From assembly GCA_017619585.1 (NCBI GenBank), contig JAFZSA010000031.1, forward strand, positions 1-64,000: a DNA stretch of 64,000 bases, read 5' to 3'. Under the pieces are notes generated by a model. It searched no databases. It saw only the letters and a program-made list of their open reading frames with translations, and was not told the DNA's origin. Positions 61,673-64,000 of this stretch are shown piece by piece (the stretch's first letter is position 1; the number at the start of each line of letters is the position of its first letter). The stretch comes from Bacteroidaceae bacterium. Lineage in GTDB: Bacteria > Bacteroidota > Bacteroidia > Bacteroidales > Bacteroidaceae. Position numbers and translations under genes: made by a program.

Positions 61673-64000
61673 CTATCTTTTCGTAATTTTCTTTACGATT
61701 GTTGTTCCATTTTGATAGCGCAGTTTGCAAATGCAAATGCCACGGATAGGACCAGATAGCTTCTGTCCGTTCAGACTGAAGTATTCTGTACTGATAACTT
61801 GACCTGCAATATCAGGTGCAAAGTTCTGTATGTTGTCTATGATTTCTTGTTCCTGCTCGTTTCGGCTTCCATCCTCGTTGTAATACAGGTCGGCAAGGTT
61901 GAAACCGTCATAGGTGCTAAGGATGTTGCTCTTGTTGATGGTGGGGATGTTCATCAGGAATGTGTTGTTTCCGCCATCGGGGTAGCGACCGTATGACTGC
62001 TGGCTGCCTTGCAAATTGTAGCACAAAGCATCTGCCCAGCTGCCGTCCTCGGCCTGAATGATTACAGCTCCGTCATCTGTATTCTTCAGTTTGAAGGGGG
62101 CGTGTAACTGGCTTATCTGGTTTCTGTTAGAGGCCCAGATAATTTTGGTGCCGTGTGCGGGTACAATGGTAGATATCCCATCTGTGCCCGTAATCTGATA
62201 CTTGGCGGGTTTTGTGACATCATCACTCAGGAACATACCTGCTATGTCTATGTCCTCGTCGGTGGTGTTGTAGAGTTCTATCCAGTCATCTCGCTTGACA
62301 TATTCATTCACGTAGATGCCGTTGTTGGCACTTACCTCGTTGATACGAATGGGAGAGGCACCTGATGCAACATATTGCTTAGTCTCTGTGATAGGCTCAA
62401 ACAGGGCAGTGTACTGACCGTCTTTATCTTCTGTAAGGGTAAGTTGGTTTTCGGGATTAATGACGGTAGGCGAGGTACTGATCCTTTCCAGACCTGCCTC
62501 CCAGTAGATATCCGAAGAACCGGGGACGTTATTGTGAACCTCAACGGCTATTACATTACGTCCTTTCCTAAAGTATGAAGGGGCGATGTTGAAGGAGCCT
62601 TTGTCGGGATTGCCATTAGCATAGGTGGTAGCATACGTATTGTATTGGATTTCGCCCTCCGGCATCAGGTAACGGTAAACCTCTACACCGTTGACATAAA
62701 CCACAAAGCCGTCATCAGCTATGTAGTTAAGGGTAAAGGTGTCATCGTTAGCGGGGGTGTCTGAAATCTGGAATTCTTTTCTGAAGTAATAGGCAATGTA
62801 TTTCTGGGATGCGTCATTACCATAACTCAGGATTGTCTGGTAGTCGCGCTGACCTCCTGTATAGTATCCCAAGGGAGCACTTCCCTGTTCCCATTCAGAA
62901 GCGCTGTAGTTTGGTGCCTTCCATGCATCGCCCTCCATAGGACCTTGGTCGTAATATGTCCAAATGTCTTTCTGGGGAAACAGTTGCTGACAATTTCCTG
63001 CCATACCGCCCCATCCTTTGAACCTGTATCCTGCCGGTGCAGAAACGGTGATTGTAACGGGGGCAAAAAGAGTTCCGTTGAAACGGTTACCGGGTACGGG
63101 CAGATTGTCCAGCATGAAGGAGGCCTGTGGAATGTTGGCATTGAAGCTGACATTCATACCAGAACCTAACTGGTAGCTGTCGCGCAGAGCATTGATACGA
63201 GCCTGACGACTCCAATCGCTGGTCATGTTGCTGCGTTGTTCGTTGAAGGAAGTCCAAGGCTGTTTGTTCTCCATAGCCAGGGCAGGCTCTACCAATTGGC
63301 AGATGCTGTCTCCTATGCTACTGCATCTTTCGGGGGTGAAGACACTACCGCCCAGTAGGCAGTAGGCATTTACAAACTGACGTTGGAACTGCGGGTTTCG
63401 CTTCATGCCGTTGTAAATCTGCAGCAGTTCGTTTCCGTTGTTGTTATTGATGAGGCTCACTCCGTTGCTGTTGCTCCAGCCCCAATCCTGATCGTGAAGT
63501 GTCAGGTGGAACTTGCCGTCGGGTAGGGAGCGGTAGCCCTTTACATTGTTGTTGTTGCAGATCCAGTCGGAACATCCTATGTACGATATGGCGGCAAAGA
63601 AGTTGATGACTTCGTCCATATCCACCAACTGGCGCAGTTGTTCATAGGTTTCATTCTCTGTTGCCCTTCTGCTCAGGCTAAGCCATTCATTGAAGGCATC
63701 CTTGGTGCCTGCCATCTGGAAGTATCCGTTGCTGTACTCAAAGGCATCCATCTCGTCATCGTCGTATCCATAGTTGGCAGTTCCGTTATAACGGTTGTTG
63801 GGCTCACGGAGGTTCAGCATTCCTATGTAATCGCCATTGAAGAATACATGAACTGGTTGGTAGTCTTGTGCATCTATATAGAGTCCGTTGCTGATGAGTA
63901 CCTGTTGTGTGATGGCATCCCTGACACGTCCGTGTTCCTGTGAGTTGTTGTCATTGCCACCATTACGGATCTGGAGTTGTTTGTATTTGTTGTATGGTTT
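61673..64000 (-). CDS. CotH-kinase and lamin-tail domain surface protein (5' end beyond the window)
   Basis: 775 codons are visible; the frame stays open to base 64000, so the start lies outside. The ATG at 63820 is internal (FFNGDYIGMLNLREPNN is one CotH block). The CotH-type part has LHDQDWGWSNSN (the kinase-like metal site). A galactose-binding-like domain (about residues 340-510 of the visible part) follows, then a lamin-tail domain (IRINEVSANNGIYVNEYVKRDDWIELYN). The C-terminus (EYFSLNGQKLSGPIRGICICK...KKITKR) is a type A sorting domain of the type IX system. Likely a surface protein handled by SprA/PorV/PorU. Confidence 0.88.
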   Translation of the reverse strand, partial: KPYNKYKQLQIRNGGNDNNSQEHGRVRDAITQQVLISNGLYIDAQDYQPVHVFFNGDYIGMLNLREPNNRYNGTANYGYDDDEMDAFEYSNGYFQMAGTKDAFNEWLSLSRRATENETYEQLRQLVDMDEVINFFAAISYIGCSDWICNNNNVKGYRSLPDGKFHLTLHDQDWGWSNSNGVSLINNNNGNELLQIYNGMKRNPQFQRQFVNAYCLLGGSVFTPERCSSIGDSICQLVEPALAMENKQPWTSFNEQRSNMTSDWSRQARINALRDSYQLGSGMNVSFNANIPQASFMLDNLPVPGNRFNGTLFAPVTITVSAPAGYRFKGWGGMAGNCQQLFPQKDIWTYYDQGPMEGDAWKAPNYSASEWEQGSAPLGYYTGGQRDYQTILSYGNDASQKYIAYYFRKEFQISDTPANDDTFTLNYIADDGFVVYVNGVEVYRYLMPEGEIQYNTYATTYANGNPDKGSFNIAPSYFRKGRNVIAVEVHNNVPGSSDIYWEAGLERISTSPTVINPENQLTLTEDKDGQYTALFEPITETKQYVASGASPIRINEVSANNGIYVNEYVKRDDWIELYNTTDEDIDIAGMFLSDDVTKPAKYQITGTDGISTIVPAHGTKIIWASNRNQISQLHAPFKLKNTDDGAVIIQAEDGSWADALCYNLQGSQQSYGRYPDGGNNTFLMNIPTINKSNILSTYDGFNLADLYYNEDGSRNEQEQEIIDNIQNFAPDIAGQVISTEYFSLNGQKLSGPIRGICICKLRYQNGTTIVKKITKR

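Noticed and set aside
63820..63822. ATG at 63820 as the true start of the CotH gene
   Set aside because: The frame continues upstream to the window edge and encodes CotH-type sequence (VHVFFNGDYIG) directly before this Met.

Overview
The window comes from a bacterium of the Bacteroidota, most likely Prevotellaceae (Prevotella sensu lato). The evidence is type IX secretion genes (porU, porV, sprA/sov), a MurF-alanine racemase fusion, DUF4290 and GSCFA proteins, Bacteroidota promoters (TAnnTTTG at -7, TTTG at -33), and secreted proteins ending in Prevotella-type sorting tails. No tRNA, rRNA, insertion sequence, prophage or CRISPR array was seen.

Layout. 1-5 kb: translation genes hisS, rplM-rpsI and rpsB-tsf. 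5-10.6 kb: an FAH-family hydrolase followed by porU-porV. 11-13.8 kb: an A+T-rich secreted protein with a 57-aa gene behind it. 14.3-17.6 kb, minus strand: yicC, gmk, nadD and ispF, with three copies of a structured RNA-like element in the spacers. 17.7-25.7 kb, plus strand: tsaB, a DUF4290 gene, murA, rimM, dxr, rseP, a small lipoprotein and cca. 25.7-32.6 kb: a GH66 dextranase-like enzyme, a WYL regulator, a lipoprotein and a GH78 rhamnosidase. 32.7-40.4 kb: sprA on the minus strand. 40.7-42.1 kb: ruvA and cysQ. 42.4-49 kb: a restriction-modification-like block of two methylase-type proteins, a four-helix-bundle protein, a GIY-YIG/helicase fusion and a 47-aa membrane protein, preceded by a promoter and a highly structured leader. 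49.3-52.9 kb: a Tat-exported TIM-barrel protein, then a candidate defence cassette of a TIR-like protein, a compact ABC ATPase and a DUF4435/TOPRIM protein (PARIS-like). 52.8-59.5 kb: trkA and dxs (minus strand), then a GSCFA gene and murF-alr (plus). 59.5-64 kb: a FAS1 lipoprotein and a CotH/lamin-tail protein cut by the window edge.

Genes working together. PorU, PorV and SprA are export parts for surface proteins such as the CotH protein and perhaps the dextranase and the 841-aa protein. dxs, dxr and ispF are three steps of the non-mevalonate isoprenoid pathway. murA and murF-alr serve peptidoglycan synthesis.

The most distinctive aspect is the spacers. They hold at least four families of 6-8 bp tandem repeats, often ending directly before a start codon in a fixed orientation, and a G+C-rich palindromic (REP-like) element that also sits in frame inside cca, cysQ and a methylase gene and supplies the nadD stop codon. 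They also hold a ~126-bp element whose three copies keep the same multi-stem architecture with compensatory changes. That element and the leader at 42636-42796 are the best candidates for undescribed biology.
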